DNA from: Blautia luti
GTDB lineage: Bacteria; Bacillota; Clostridia; Lachnospirales; Lachnospiraceae
NCBI RefSeq assembly: GCF_033096465.1
Contig: NZ_AP028156.1
Span: forward strand, 429,501-493,500
Length of the DNA: 64,000 nucleotides
Direction of reading: 5' to 3'
The notes beneath the pieces were generated by a model. That model had not been told where the DNA came from and made no database searches. It worked only from the letters and a program-made list of their open reading frames with translations. The position numbers and the translations under genes are program-made. Below, piece after piece: positions 25,698 to 34,718 of this stretch. The first letter of the stretch is position 1, and each line of letters starts with the position of its first letter.

Positions 25698-26549
25698 ATG
25701 GATATACAAATACTGGATATTGCTGAACTGCTGCTATTTGTTTTACTGATCTGTACTTGTATAAGGATATACAGACAAAAGAAACATAAAGGAAAAATAT
25801 CGTTAAAAACGTTAATTATGTTTTTGATAAACTTTATATTCTATGGTATGGTAACCGGAACGAATTATCATCGAACTCACCCGGGAGAGAGTAAATTTCA
25901 GGGAGGGATTACATATAATAATGTACGTATATTTATTTGTAGTATTGTCTTTTGTTTAGGTCTGGCAATCATGAAGAAAATGAAAAAGCTTGCGTCAAAG
26001 AGGATTATAGCATGGGCGATATTATGTACGGTATTTCTGATCATAATGTCGTTTTGCGAAATAGAAAATGCATATGTGAGTTTTTCAACAGCAGATCAGG
26101 CAGAAAAGTATTATGGAATTGAAAAAAATAAAATAGATGAAATATATGGTGAAGATTCCATAGAGGTATTGTATCTGGAAGATAGACAAATGTATAGTAA
26201 AATAGTCTATAAAGGGGAAAAAGGATGGAAATGTACAACAAATTCTGAGATAAAATATCTTTATAACAGGGCTGATTTTAAGAAAGATAACTCTATTGTT
26301 GTGCGAGAATGTATTGTAACCGGAGAATTATATGTCAGTGTTGTTTGCGAAAAAAATGATAATAAAGATTTTCAGATATCAGATACACAAAATACAATTT
26401 TTACAAAAAAAGAATTTGTAAATAAAAATGGAGAACAGATAAGTTATAATGGTTATCTTGGAAAAGGAAAACCCCAAAATTATGTGATTTACTTGGATGG
26501 TGAAGAGATTCCTATAGACTGGAACGAAAGTGGTATTACGATTGTCTGA
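25698..26549 (+). CDS. Unknown AT-rich membrane protein
   Basis: 283 residues from the ATG at 25698, 9 bases after AAGGAG. Three or four hydrophobic segments span residues 5-125 (AELLLFVLLICTCIRI, TLIMFLINFIFYGMV, FICSIVFCLGLAIM, AWAILCTVFLIIM). The C-terminal 155 residues are hydrophilic with many Asn, Lys and Tyr and probably exported. I do not recognise a family. It closes the AT-rich trio, 60 bases after the previous gene. No terminator was found after it. Confidence 0.6.
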   Translation: MDIQILDIAELLLFVLLICTCIRIYRQKKHKGKISLKTLIMFLINFIFYGMVTGTNYHRTHPGESKFQGGITYNNVRIFICSIVFCLGLAIMKKMKKLASKRIIAWAILCTVFLIIMSFCEIENAYVSFSTADQAEKYYGIEKNKIDEIYGEDSIEVLYLEDRQMYSKIVYKGEKGWKCTTNSEIKYLYNRADFKKDNSIVVRECIVTGELYVSVVCEKNDNKDFQISDTQNTIFTKKEFVNKNGEQISYNGYLGKGKPQNYVIYLDGEEIPIDWNESGITIV

Positions 26550-26689
26550 CAGGAACAACACCGACCGTTCTTTTTGTACCCATTTTTAAGAAAAACAGGT
26601 GAAAAACTATTTTTTCTGTGATAAGATGATAAGGATTCGATAAACAAAAAAGTGTTTTACGAACAAACAGTGCGCATGCAGGAAACTGC

Positions 26690-28141
26690 ATGTTGAAAGA
26701 GAACGGAGTTGAAAAGGTGAAAAAAAGAAACAACTTTTTCAGAAGTCTGCGTTTTCGTATTCTGATTATCTTAATCATTCTGGGAATCGTGCCGGGTGTG
26801 GTGGTGACCTGTACCATGCTGCATAATTATGAAGATCGTGCTGTTTCCATGCTTACAGAAACCATACAGGATCAGTGTGGCATTCTCAGTAACCTGATCA
26901 TCAAGGAGAATTATCTGAATGATACCAGTTCGCAGACGGTGAACAGCAAGCTGGAGCTGTTTACGAACATCTATGATGGCAGGGTTCTTCTGGCAGACAG
27001 AGATTTTAAGATAGTAGGAGATACGTTTCACACAGAAGAAGGAAAGACATTACTGAGCTCCCTGGCAGTACAGTGTTTCAAGGGAGAAGAAGCAGTTAAT
27101 TACGACAAAAATAACCAGGTGCTGGAGCTGGCTGTACCTGTGCAGAGTCCGGATGTAAGACAGATCCAGGGCGTGATGCTGGTGACTGTTTCGGCAGCAG
27201 AGATCGCAGATACCCTGGCAGAGCTTGAACAGAAAGGCGTCATGCTGATCGGAATTATTGTGGTTCTCGCAATATTCCTGTCATGGCTGCTGTCAACGAT
27301 CCTGGTAAAACCTCTTGCAAGAGTAACGAAATCCATCGAGGATCTGACAGATGGTGTTCTGGATGGAGAGATCAGTGTGCCTGACTATACAGAGACAGAG
27401 CTGATCACAGACGCATTCAATAAGATGGTCAATCGTATGAAAATTCTGGATGAGTCCAGACAGGAATTTGTATCCAATGTGTCTCATGAGCTGAAAACAC
27501 CTCTTACTTCCATGAAGGTGCTGGCAGATTCCCTGGTAGGCCAGCAGGGAGTTCCGGAAGAACTTTATCAGGAATTCATGGGAGATATCACGGCAGAGAT
27601 CGACAGGGAAAGCAAGATTATCACAGACCTGCTCTCGCTTGTCAAGATGGACAAGAAGGCTGCTGACGTGAACATTACTCATATGGATATCAACCAGCTT
27701 CTGGAGGACATCCTGAAAAGACTGCGTCCTATTGCAGACAAGCGCAATATCGACCTGATCCTGGACTGTTTCCGCCCTGTAGAGGCAGATGTGGATGAGG
27801 TGAAATTCACCCTTGCCATCAGCAATCTGGTAGAAAACGGGATCAAATATAACGTAGATGATGGATGGGTCCGTGTATCCCTGGATGCAGACCATAAATA
27901 TTTTTATGTCACGGTAGCGGATTCCGGAATGGGAATCCCGGAAGACAGCATTGAACGTATTTTTGAGCGTTTTTACAGAGTGGATAAGTCCCATTCCAAA
28001 GAGATCGGCGGAACCGGACTTGGACTGGCGATCACGAAGAGTTCTATTGCTATGCATCACGGTGTGATCAAAGTGTTCAGCAGGGAAGGGGAAGGAACTA
28101 CATTTTCCGTCCGCATTCCTCTGTCATATATTCCGTCTTAG
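26690..28141 (+). CDS. HAMP-domain sensor histidine kinase (PhoR/WalK-like)
   Basis: 483 residues from the ATG at 26690; an in-frame GTG at 26717, 8 bases after GGAG, would give a start right before the first membrane helix and is a fair alternative. Order: membrane helix (about 22-45), extracellular sensor of about 135 residues, second helix (GIIVVLAIFLSWLL), HAMP (about 210-260), phospho-acceptor FVSNVSHELKTPL near 263, N-box NLVENGIKYN, DSGMGIPEDS and GGTGLGLAI. The likely partner is the PhoB-type regulator at 20322. The next gene is a lipoprotein that may modulate it. Confidence 0.93.
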   Translation: MLKENGVEKVKKRNNFFRSLRFRILIILIILGIVPGVVVTCTMLHNYEDRAVSMLTETIQDQCGILSNLIIKENYLNDTSSQTVNSKLELFTNIYDGRVLLADRDFKIVGDTFHTEEGKTLLSSLAVQCFKGEEAVNYDKNNQVLELAVPVQSPDVRQIQGVMLVTVSAAEIADTLAELEQKGVMLIGIIVVLAIFLSWLLSTILVKPLARVTKSIEDLTDGVLDGEISVPDYTETELITDAFNKMVNRMKILDESRQEFVSNVSHELKTPLTSMKVLADSLVGQQGVPEELYQEFMGDITAEIDRESKIITDLLSLVKMDKKAADVNITHMDINQLLEDILKRLRPIADKRNIDLILDCFRPVEADVDEVKFTLAISNLVENGIKYNVDDGWVRVSLDADHKYFYVTVADSGMGIPEDSIERIFERFYRVDKSHSKEIGGTGLGLAITKSSIAMHHGVIKVFSREGEGTTFSVRIPLSYIPS

Positions 28142-28152
28142 GAGGTACAGGT

Positions 28153-29103
28153 ATGAGAAAAAGAATATATAGGATCCTGCCTGTACTGATCGGAAGCATT
28201 TTCCTGGGAGGATGCTCTGTAGAAGTTCAGGATAATGGAAATCCGTCGTCAGGTTATTATATCTATGAGATCAGCCAGGATGAAACACAGCTGGTCAGAG
28301 AGGCTTATTCTCCGGAAGAGACTACTGTGGAATATATGCTGAAGGATATGATGCAGCGGCTCAATAACCGTGAGGCAGACAAAGAAGATATAGGGCTTCT
28401 GCCTGATGAAGTGCAGATGAATTACAGCATAGAAGACAATGTGCTGGTTGTGAATTTCAACAGTAAATATCAGGAGATGAGCGGTGCAAGGGAACTTATG
28501 GTCCGTGCAGGCGTGGTAAGGACATTTTTACAGGTTCCGGGGATCACAGCAGTAAGATTTACGGTAGAGAACGAAGATCTTCTGGATTCCAGGGGAGAAC
28601 CTGTGGGAGAGATGACAGAAGATACTTTCGCGGAATTCAGCGGAAGCGAACCGGATGCATACTGTAGCAATACATTTACCCTCTATTTCACAGATAAAGA
28701 GGGACAGCATCTGGTAAAGGAACAGCGCACGGTCCGGTATAAGAGAAGCATTCCGAAAGAGTGGATTATCCTGCAGCAGCTGATGAAAGGACCTCTGGAG
28801 AAAGGACATTATCCTACGATCCCGGAGAACACAGAGATTCTGAATGTAACACTTGCAGATAATATCTGTTATGTGGCTTTTGACCGTGTATTTTCTTCTT
28901 ATGCACTGGATGTTTCCGAGAATATCCCCATCTATTCGGTGGTGAATTCCCTTCTGGATGCCCTGGATGCAGATAAGGTCCAGATCACAGTGGGAACTAA
29001 GGATAAACTGGATACATTTGGAGAGAAGATGGAGCTGTATTGCTTCTACGAAAAAAATGACAAGCTGGTAACAGCGGAAACAGATGACCAGAAGAAAAAG
29101 TAA
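28153..29103 (+). CDS. GerMN-domain lipoprotein
   Basis: 316 residues with a lipoprotein signal ending LGGCS (Cys21). Two GerMN-like repeats follow, roughly residues 50-165 and 185-300: each pairs a stretch such as TVEYMLKDMMQRLNN with a strand pattern like NVLVVNFNSKYQEM or NICYVAFDRVF. GerMN domains occur in GerM of spore formers and in LpqB next to MtrB kinases in actinobacteria. It starts 11 bases after the kinase stop behind AGGAGG, so the two are co-translated. A role as an accessory sensor of the kinase is inference from that LpqB-like placement. Confidence 0.85.
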   Translation: MRKRIYRILPVLIGSIFLGGCSVEVQDNGNPSSGYYIYEISQDETQLVREAYSPEETTVEYMLKDMMQRLNNREADKEDIGLLPDEVQMNYSIEDNVLVVNFNSKYQEMSGARELMVRAGVVRTFLQVPGITAVRFTVENEDLLDSRGEPVGEMTEDTFAEFSGSEPDAYCSNTFTLYFTDKEGQHLVKEQRTVRYKRSIPKEWIILQQLMKGPLEKGHYPTIPENTEILNVTLADNICYVAFDRVFSSYALDVSENIPIYSVVNSLLDALDADKVQITVGTKDKLDTFGEKMELYCFYEKNDKLVTAETDDQKKK

Positions 29104-29123
29104 CCAATTATAGGAGGAGCGCA

Positions 29124-31511
29124 ATGAGAAGACGCCCGGTGTGCGTCCTGTGCCTGCTTCTGGCTGCATTTCTGTGTGTGACAGACTGGCTGGGTTTTTC
29201 CATGATCCGTGGAAATCCCCTGCCGGAATCTGTACAGACATGGATCAGTAAGCACCCGGAATCCACCATCTGCGGGGAGGTGGTCAGGTGCCAGGAAAAG
29301 GAAGAAACCCAATCTGTATATCTGAAAAATACCTATCTTATTTACAATTCTGAAAAAGATTCTGAAGAAATCTCTACAGAAATTTCCTCAAATAAAAAAG
29401 TACTCATTGATGAAGTAAAAGTGAATTTAAATAAAAAAGAGAAACTTCCTGCCGGAAGTCTGGTTTTCGTGTCCGGAAAGCTGACGGAGGTGGAAGGACT
29501 ACGCAATCCAGGAGAATTTGACAGCAGACAGTATTACAGATGTCGTCATATTTACTATATGATGAATAAAGGGATTATCAGGAGAAGATCATCGTTTCAT
29601 TCCGGATATGGACAGTTTCTGATCGATGCCAGGGAGCGCCTCGAAGGGATCCTGGATCAGATCTGTGGACAGGAAGCGGGAATCTTTCAGGCTATGGTGC
29701 TGGGAGAGAAGAGCAATCTGGATCAGGAGGTGAAACTGCGGTACCAGATGGCGGGGATCATCCATATCCTGGCTATTTCGGGGTTACATATCAGTCTTCT
29801 GGGGGTGGGACTTTATAATCTTCTGAAGCGGGCAGGGCTAGGGATCTGGCCTGCGGGACTTGTGTCCCTGGTAGTCATGTTGCAGTACGGACTGATGACG
29901 GGCGGCAGTGTTTCCACCATGCGTGCAGTCTGCATGTTTCTGCTTTCCGCAGGAGCGAAGATCGCAGGACGGATCTATGACCTGCCCACTGCCCTGGCTG
30001 CGTCTGCCATTCTGATCCTGGTGGAGAGTCCGGGATATCTTCTGGATGGAGGGTTTCTTATGTCCTTCGGGGCAGTATTGGGAATCGGCGTGGTGTTTCC
30101 GGCAGTTCTGGAAATCTGGAATGTAGAGGGCAAAATCCTTCGTGCCCTGTTTGGGTCGGTGGTGGTGCAGCTTACCACCCTTCCGATTGTTCTCTGGTTC
30201 TACGGGGAAGTGTCGGTTGTGGGGATATTTCTGAATCTGCTGGTGCTGCCCTCTGCAGGCATTGTGCTGGGAAGCGGTGTGGCAGGGGCACTGACTGGAC
30301 TGGTTTTTCTGAAGGGTGCCGCGGTACTGGTGATCCCGGGGAGGGCAGTATTAAAGATTTACGAGCTGCTGGGTACTCTGGCAGGACGGATTCCTTTTGG
30401 TACCTGGATACTGGGGCGGCCCCGGTCCTGGCAGATCGTGGGCTATTATGTGGTTTGTGGGGGAATCTTGTGGACAGGCAGGAAATACAGGGAACATTAT
30501 GTGGATAAACCGGTGGGAGACAGGGGAAAAGAAGGGATACGCGGGTCATCGGGAAGGAAGAAACATCCGGGAGCTGGTGTGATCTTTCATGCAGCAGGGA
30601 TGGCTGCAGTCTGTCTGGCAGTGCTTTTTCTGAGTTACCGGCAGAAAGAGGCACTTCGCATTACTTTTCTGGATGTGGGACAGGGAGACGGGATCGTGGT
30701 GGAAGCAGAGGGGAAATGGAACCTGCTTATTGACGGAGGCAGTACGAACAAGAGCGCAGTGGGGCAGTATCAGATCCTTCCGTATCTGAAGTGCAGAGGA
30801 ATTTCCAGGCTGGATGGAATCTATATTTCCCACACAGATGAGGATCATATCAGCGGTGTGAGACAGATCCTGGAATATGTGGGAAAAGGCCTGACTGCGG
30901 TGAAAGTGGACTATCTGATCCTGCCTGACTGGGGAGATCAGAGGGAAAATAAGAATTATACAGAGCTGACAGAACTTGCGCAAAATGCAGGAATTTCTGT
31001 CCTTTATGTGAAAAGGGGCGACAGGATACAGTATGGGCAGATGCAGCTGGATGTTTTGTGGCCTCCTGAGAACGTGTCAGAAGAGGAAGTGAAGAAAGAT
31101 ATAAATGAAGAGGCCATGGTCCTGGAACTAAAATACGGGGAGTTGAAAGGCCTGTTTACAGGAGATATCGGGCAGGAAACAGAAGCGCAGCTGAAGGCGG
31201 CGGGAGTTCTGGAGGATGTGGATTTCATCAAAGTGGCCCATCATGGTTCTCGGTATTCCACTGGAATGGAGTTTTTGGAAACAGTCATACCGGAAGTGGC
31301 TGTGATCTCCTGTTCGGCTACGAATACCTACGGACATCCTTCACCGGAGACACTGGAACGTCTGAAGGATGCAGGGGTTCAGGTTCTGATCACGAAGGAT
31401 ACAGGTGCAGCTGCCATATGGAAGAGTACGATGAGTACAACGCAAAAGAATTTATCAGAAAAGAAATTCTCTGTGGGAATCTTTGGGGTTTCCAAGAACG
31501 GTGGCAGATGA
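29124..31511 (+). CDS. comEC: ComEC/Rec2 competence channel
   Basis: 795 residues. An N-terminal DUF4131-type segment (1-190) is followed by the Competence membrane domain (about 195-460), with IIHILAISGLHISLLG and MTGGSVSTMRA, then a linker and a metallo-beta-lactamase domain (about 510-780): ITFLDVGQGDGIVVE, SHTDEDHISG (HxxxDH-like), FTGDIG, VAHHGSRYSTG and the C-terminal HPSPETL. ComEC forms the cytoplasmic-membrane channel that takes up one DNA strand; the lactamase-like domain may degrade the other. The comEA gene is 9 kb upstream and comF 14 kb downstream. Confidence 0.95.
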   Translation: MRRRPVCVLCLLLAAFLCVTDWLGFSMIRGNPLPESVQTWISKHPESTICGEVVRCQEKEETQSVYLKNTYLIYNSEKDSEEISTEISSNKKVLIDEVKVNLNKKEKLPAGSLVFVSGKLTEVEGLRNPGEFDSRQYYRCRHIYYMMNKGIIRRRSSFHSGYGQFLIDARERLEGILDQICGQEAGIFQAMVLGEKSNLDQEVKLRYQMAGIIHILAISGLHISLLGVGLYNLLKRAGLGIWPAGLVSLVVMLQYGLMTGGSVSTMRAVCMFLLSAGAKIAGRIYDLPTALAASAILILVESPGYLLDGGFLMSFGAVLGIGVVFPAVLEIWNVEGKILRALFGSVVVQLTTLPIVLWFYGEVSVVGIFLNLLVLPSAGIVLGSGVAGALTGLVFLKGAAVLVIPGRAVLKIYELLGTLAGRIPFGTWILGRPRSWQIVGYYVVCGGILWTGRKYREHYVDKPVGDRGKEGIRGSSGRKKHPGAGVIFHAAGMAAVCLAVLFLSYRQKEALRITFLDVGQGDGIVVEAEGKWNLLIDGGSTNKSAVGQYQILPYLKCRGISRLDGIYISHTDEDHISGVRQILEYVGKGLTAVKVDYLILPDWGDQRENKNYTELTELAQNAGISVLYVKRGDRIQYGQMQLDVLWPPENVSEEEVKKDINEEAMVLELKYGELKGLFTGDIGQETEAQLKAAGVLEDVDFIKVAHHGSRYSTGMEFLETVIPEVAVISCSATNTYGHPSPETLERLKDAGVQVLITKDTGAAAIWKSTMSTTQKNLSEKKFSVGIFGVSKNGGR

Positions 31512-31530
31512 TATGATATTTATTAGGAAG

Positions 31531-31559
31531 TTCCGGACAGCAGACATTGCAGTCCGGAA
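31531..31559. promoter_or_regulatory. Inverted repeat upstream of the 3H repressor gene
   Basis: TTCCGGAC and GTCCGGAA (8-base arms, 13-base centre) lie between the comEC stop and the niaR-like ATG. There is no T run, so it is not a typical terminator. It may be an operator of the next gene. Confidence 0.4.
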
Positions 31560-31585
31560 TGAAATCGAAAGGATGAGAATGTATC

Positions 31586-32140
31586 ATGAACACTTCACAG
31601 AGAAGAATCGAAATATTAAAGATCCTCCGGGAGACACAGGTGCCTGTGGCGGCCAGGACGCTGGCAGCGCAGTTCGGAGTCAGCCGACAGGTGATCGTGC
31701 AGGATATGGCTGTGATCCGTGCTTCCACGCCGGGGATCCTTTCTACAACCAGGGGATATGTATTGCAGCAGGATGAGGATGTGGCGTGTACCAGAGAGTT
31801 TAAGGTCCGTCATGGACAGGAACAGGCTGCCCAGGAACTGAATCTGATCGTAGACTGCGGAGGCAGGGTAAAAAATATCAGCATCAGTCACAGGGTATAC
31901 GGCCGTGTCAGTGCAGAAATGGATATCCGCTCCAGACAGGATGTAAATGAATTTGTCCAGGCCATCAGCAGTAGCCGGTCTACAGTACTGAGCAGTGCGA
32001 CTTCCGGTTATCATTATCATCTGGTGGAGGCGTCCAGTGAAGAGAGACTGGACCTCATCGGAGAACAGCTGGAAAGGGCGGGATTTCTGGCACCGCTGCA
32101 GCCCTGGGAGAAAGAACACCAAAAGGAAGTGCGAAATTGA
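31586..32140 (+). CDS. niaR: NiaR-type repressor (HTH plus 3H domain)
   Basis: 184 residues. The N-terminal 60 form an HTH_11 winged helix (RRIEILKILRE, recognition helix FGVSRQVIVQDMAVIR). The rest is a 3H domain, with conserved histidines in KVRHGQEQ, ISHRVYG and GYHYHLVEA that bind a divalent metal and a pyridine ligand. In Firmicutes this architecture is the niacin-responsive repressor of NAD synthesis and salvage genes. No nad gene is next to it here, so the assignment rests on the protein alone. Its stop overlaps the TTG start of holA. Confidence 0.8.
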   Translation: MNTSQRRIEILKILRETQVPVAARTLAAQFGVSRQVIVQDMAVIRASTPGILSTTRGYVLQQDEDVACTREFKVRHGQEQAAQELNLIVDCGGRVKNISISHRVYGRVSAEMDIRSRQDVNEFVQAISSSRSTVLSSATSGYHYHLVEASSEERLDLIGEQLERAGFLAPLQPWEKEHQKEVRN

Positions 32141-33129
32141 AAAGTATACAGGAAGACATTAAGACAGGAAATTTCAAACAGGCATATCTTCTGTACGGAG
32201 AAGAAGCTTATCTGAAGCAGCAGTATAAACACAATCTGGAGAAAGCGCTGAATCCGGACGGAGATACCATGAACTTCAATCATTATGAGGGGAAAGGCAT
32301 TGATATCCGACAGCTGATCGATCTCTGTGAAACCTTGCCTTTTTTCGCAGACAGAAGAGTGATCCTGCTGGAGGATACGGGGTTTTTTAAGAATAAATGT
32401 GAAGAACTGGCTGACTATATGAAAGAGCTGCCGGGGTACCTCTGTATGATCTTCGTGGAATCAGAGGTGGACAAAAGGAGCCGGATGTATAAGGAGGTGA
32501 AAGCGTGCGGCCGCATTACAGAATTCAAAGGACAGGATGAGAAAACCCTGATGCGGTGGGCTGCCGGGCTTCTGGGAAAAGCAGGGAAGAAGATCACTCA
32601 GAGGGATATGGAGTTGCTTTTGACGAAAACAGGTACAGATATGGGCAATCTGAGAATGGAGCTGGAGAAGCTGATCTGCTATACAGAGGGCAGGGATGTG
32701 GTAACCGGGCAGGATATTGAAGAAATCTGTACTACCCAGACTACAAACAGGATCTTTGACATGGTCCGTGCAGTAACAGAGAAAAATCAGGAACGAGCCC
32801 TGGAACTCTACTATGATCTGCTTACCTTAAAAGAGCCGCCTATGCGCATTCTGTTTCTGCTTGCCAAGCAGTACCGTCAACTTCTGCAGGTGAAACAGTT
32901 TGGGGCAGCAGGACTTGCCCAGACAGAAATGGCGTCGAAACTGGGAGTTCCCACATTTGCAGTGAGAAATATTGTATCCTGTGCCAGGGCATACAGTATC
33001 TCAGAGCTGGAACAGGCAGTCAGGGATTTCGTGGATGCAGAAGAATCGGTAAAGACCGGGCGTCTGGAAGATAAGCTCAGTGTGGAGCTTCTGATCATTA
33101 AATACAGCAGCAAGAAGGCGGCGGGATAA
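32137..33129 (+). CDS. holA: DNA polymerase III delta subunit
   Basis: 330 residues, standard for HolA. The N-terminus (KQAYLLYGEEAYLKQQY) is the conserved delta AAA-like opening, and FFADRRVILLEDTGFF and ITEFKGQDEKTLMRW follow as expected. Delta opens the beta sliding clamp during loading. The TTG start at 32137 overlaps the previous stop codon and follows AAGGA with good spacing. This position just before rpsT is common in Firmicutes. Confidence 0.93.
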   Translation: MKSIQEDIKTGNFKQAYLLYGEEAYLKQQYKHNLEKALNPDGDTMNFNHYEGKGIDIRQLIDLCETLPFFADRRVILLEDTGFFKNKCEELADYMKELPGYLCMIFVESEVDKRSRMYKEVKACGRITEFKGQDEKTLMRWAAGLLGKAGKKITQRDMELLLTKTGTDMGNLRMELEKLICYTEGRDVVTGQDIEEICTTQTTNRIFDMVRAVTEKNQERALELYYDLLTLKEPPMRILFLLAKQYRQLLQVKQFGAAGLAQTEMASKLGVPTFAVRNIVSCARAYSISELEQAVRDFVDAEESVKTGRLEDKLSVELLIIKYSSKKAAG

Positions 33130-33144
33130 TATAACCAAATCAAG

Positions 33145-33191
33145 TAAGTCTCCTGCTTTAATTGCGAAAAGCAATAAGCAGTGGGGGACTT
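33145..33191 (+). other. Long imperfect hairpin after holA
   Basis: Three stacked helices: AAGTC/GACTT, CTGCTT/AAGCAG and ATTGC/GCAAT around a GAAAA loop. No T run follows. It precedes a separate terminator, so it may stabilise the 3' end of the holA transcript or be part of a small RNA. Confidence 0.4.
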
Positions 33192-33211
33192 GCACTTCGC
33201 GGAGAGCAAAT

Positions 33212-33249
33212 AAAAAAGACAGCCACATGACGGTGATGGCTGTCCTTTT
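33212..33249. terminator. Bidirectional terminator between holA and rpsT
   Basis: GACAGCCA pairs with TGGCTGTC. A T run follows on the minus strand (TTTTTTA) and a shorter one on the plus strand. Confidence 0.85.
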
Positions 33250-33284
33250 AATTATAAGCTTATAATTAAAAATTCAATTTATGA

Positions 33285-33548
33285 TTAGTCAATGCTGTTA
33301 ACAGCTTTAGCTAAACGAGCAACTTTTCTTGCACAGTTGTTTTTATGATAAACACCTTTAGATGTAGCTTTGCTGATTGTGGAAACAGCATCTTTTAATG
33401 CTACTTCTGCAGCTGCCTTATCTTTGCTTGCTACTGCTGCTTCAACTTTCTTGATGGAAGTCTTTACTGCAGATTTAATAGATTTGTTTCTAGCTGCTTT
33501 TGTTCTGTTTACTAAAATTCTTTTCTTAGCAGATTTAATGTTAGCCAA
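33285..33548 (-). CDS. rpsT: 30S ribosomal protein S20
   Basis: 87 residues from a TTG start at 33548, 8 bases after GGAGG; this gives the canonical [10 protein letters not shown] start, whereas the in-frame ATG at 33563 would overlap the ribosome site. It is highly basic, alanine-rich and helical, with [10 protein letters not shown] and the C-terminal [20 protein letters not shown]20 binds 16S rRNA early in 30S assembly. A rare start codon is also used for S20 in E. coli, where it is linked to translational self-control. Confidence 0.96.
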   Translation of the reverse strand: MANIKSAKKRILVNRTKAARNKSIKSAVKTSIKKVEAAVASKDKAAAEVALKDAVSTISKATSKGVYHKNNCARKVARLAKAVNSID

Positions 33549-33631
33549 TTCGTACACCTCCAATTATTATTAAAATTATTATACTCCTGTCATAGAAACA
33601 GACACGGGCGCTCCTATGAACATGCTTATAT

Positions 33632-33660
33632 ATATTATCCTAATTACTTTCTCTTGTCAA
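33632..33660 (-). promoter_or_regulatory. rpsT promoter
   Basis: Minus strand TTGACA (33660-33655), 17 bases, TAATAT (33637-33632). The 80-base leader contains a TCATAG/CTATGA stem at 33590-33619. Confidence 0.8.
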
Positions 33661-33726
33661 TACATATTTGTACAAAAAAAGCGAAAAATATATTAGAAAA
33701 TACATTATATTGTGGAGGATAAAACT

Positions 33727-34668
33727 ATGTTGGGAAGCTATGGGATCAGGACAGACCTGGCATTGGAAGCGACGGAACGTTTTACAGAGGAAAATGTAGA
33801 AATACGCGGGGTGGAGATCAGTGAGGACTATGATGAGGAGAAAGATGTACGGACAACAGTAGTGAAGATCACTACAGAAAACGGAGCCAGGACTATGGGA
33901 AGGCCGCAGGGAAATTATATTACCATAGAAGCTCCGGGACTTTCCATGTCAGATGAGGATTACCACCGGGAAATTTCAGAGAAACTGGCATTACATCTGA
34001 AAAAACTGATCCATCTGGAGCGGGAACAGTCCATTCTGGTGGTGGGGTTGGGCAATTCCGCGATCACAGCGGACTCTCTGGGACCCCATGTAGTGGATAA
34101 TCTTTATATTACCAGGCACATGATCCGGGAATACGGTCTGAAAAGCATGGGGAAAGAAAGGATGCATCGTGTCAGCGGGATCATACCAGGGGTAATGGCA
34201 CAGACCGGAATGGAGACATCGGAAATCGTGCAGGGAATCGTGGCAGAGACGAAACCGGATGTGGTGATAGCCATCGATGCGCTGGCAGCCAGAAGCACCC
34301 GCAGGCTGAACCGTACCATTCAGATCACAGACACAGGGATTAACCCGGGGTCTGGTGTAGGCAATCACAGGGTCGGACTTACAGAGGAAAACCTGCAGGT
34401 GAAGGTGATTGGCATCGGCGTTCCTACTGTGGTGGATGCAGCTACCATTGTCCGTGATTCCATGGCTCATCTGCTGGATGCACTGGAAGAAACAGAGCAG
34501 AAAGAATTTCTGGAAGAAATGATCTCTCCTCATCTGCATACCATGTTTGTGACTCCCAGGGATGTGGATGAAACAGTGAAATATTTAAGCTACACGATTT
34601 CCGAAGGACTGAATATTGCTTTTTCACAGCAGCCGGAGAGTCCCCGCGAATCGGAGCAGAGAAGATAA
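33727..34668 (+). CDS. gpr: Germination protease (spore protease GPR)
   Basis: 313 residues from the ATG at 33727, 8 bases after GGAGG; an in-frame GTG at 33712 overlaps it. The start MLGSYGIRTDLALEA matches the pro-segment that is removed on activation. VVGLGNSAITADSLGP, SGIIPGVMAQTGMET and DALAARS-type motifs are diagnostic. GPR degrades small acid-soluble spore proteins during germination, so the organism forms endospores. spoIIP follows 50 bases later. Confidence 0.95.
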   Translation: MLGSYGIRTDLALEATERFTEENVEIRGVEISEDYDEEKDVRTTVVKITTENGARTMGRPQGNYITIEAPGLSMSDEDYHREISEKLALHLKKLIHLEREQSILVVGLGNSAITADSLGPHVVDNLYITRHMIREYGLKSMGKERMHRVSGIIPGVMAQTGMETSEIVQGIVAETKPDVVIAIDALAARSTRRLNRTIQITDTGINPGSGVGNHRVGLTEENLQVKVIGIGVPTVVDAATIVRDSMAHLLDALEETEQKEFLEEMISPHLHTMFVTPRDVDETVKYLSYTISEGLNIAFSQQPESPRESEQRR

Positions 34669-34718
34669 AAGTATAATCCTCAGAAGCATGTCATAGGATA
34701 CCTTTAAGAGGTGATCAT

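Noticed and set aside
33703..33709. CATTATA upstream of gpr resembles a sigma-G/F -10 box
   Set aside because: Transcription would start on top of the GGAGG ribosome site at 33714, and no matching -35 lies at the right distance. The true sporulation promoter must be elsewhere.
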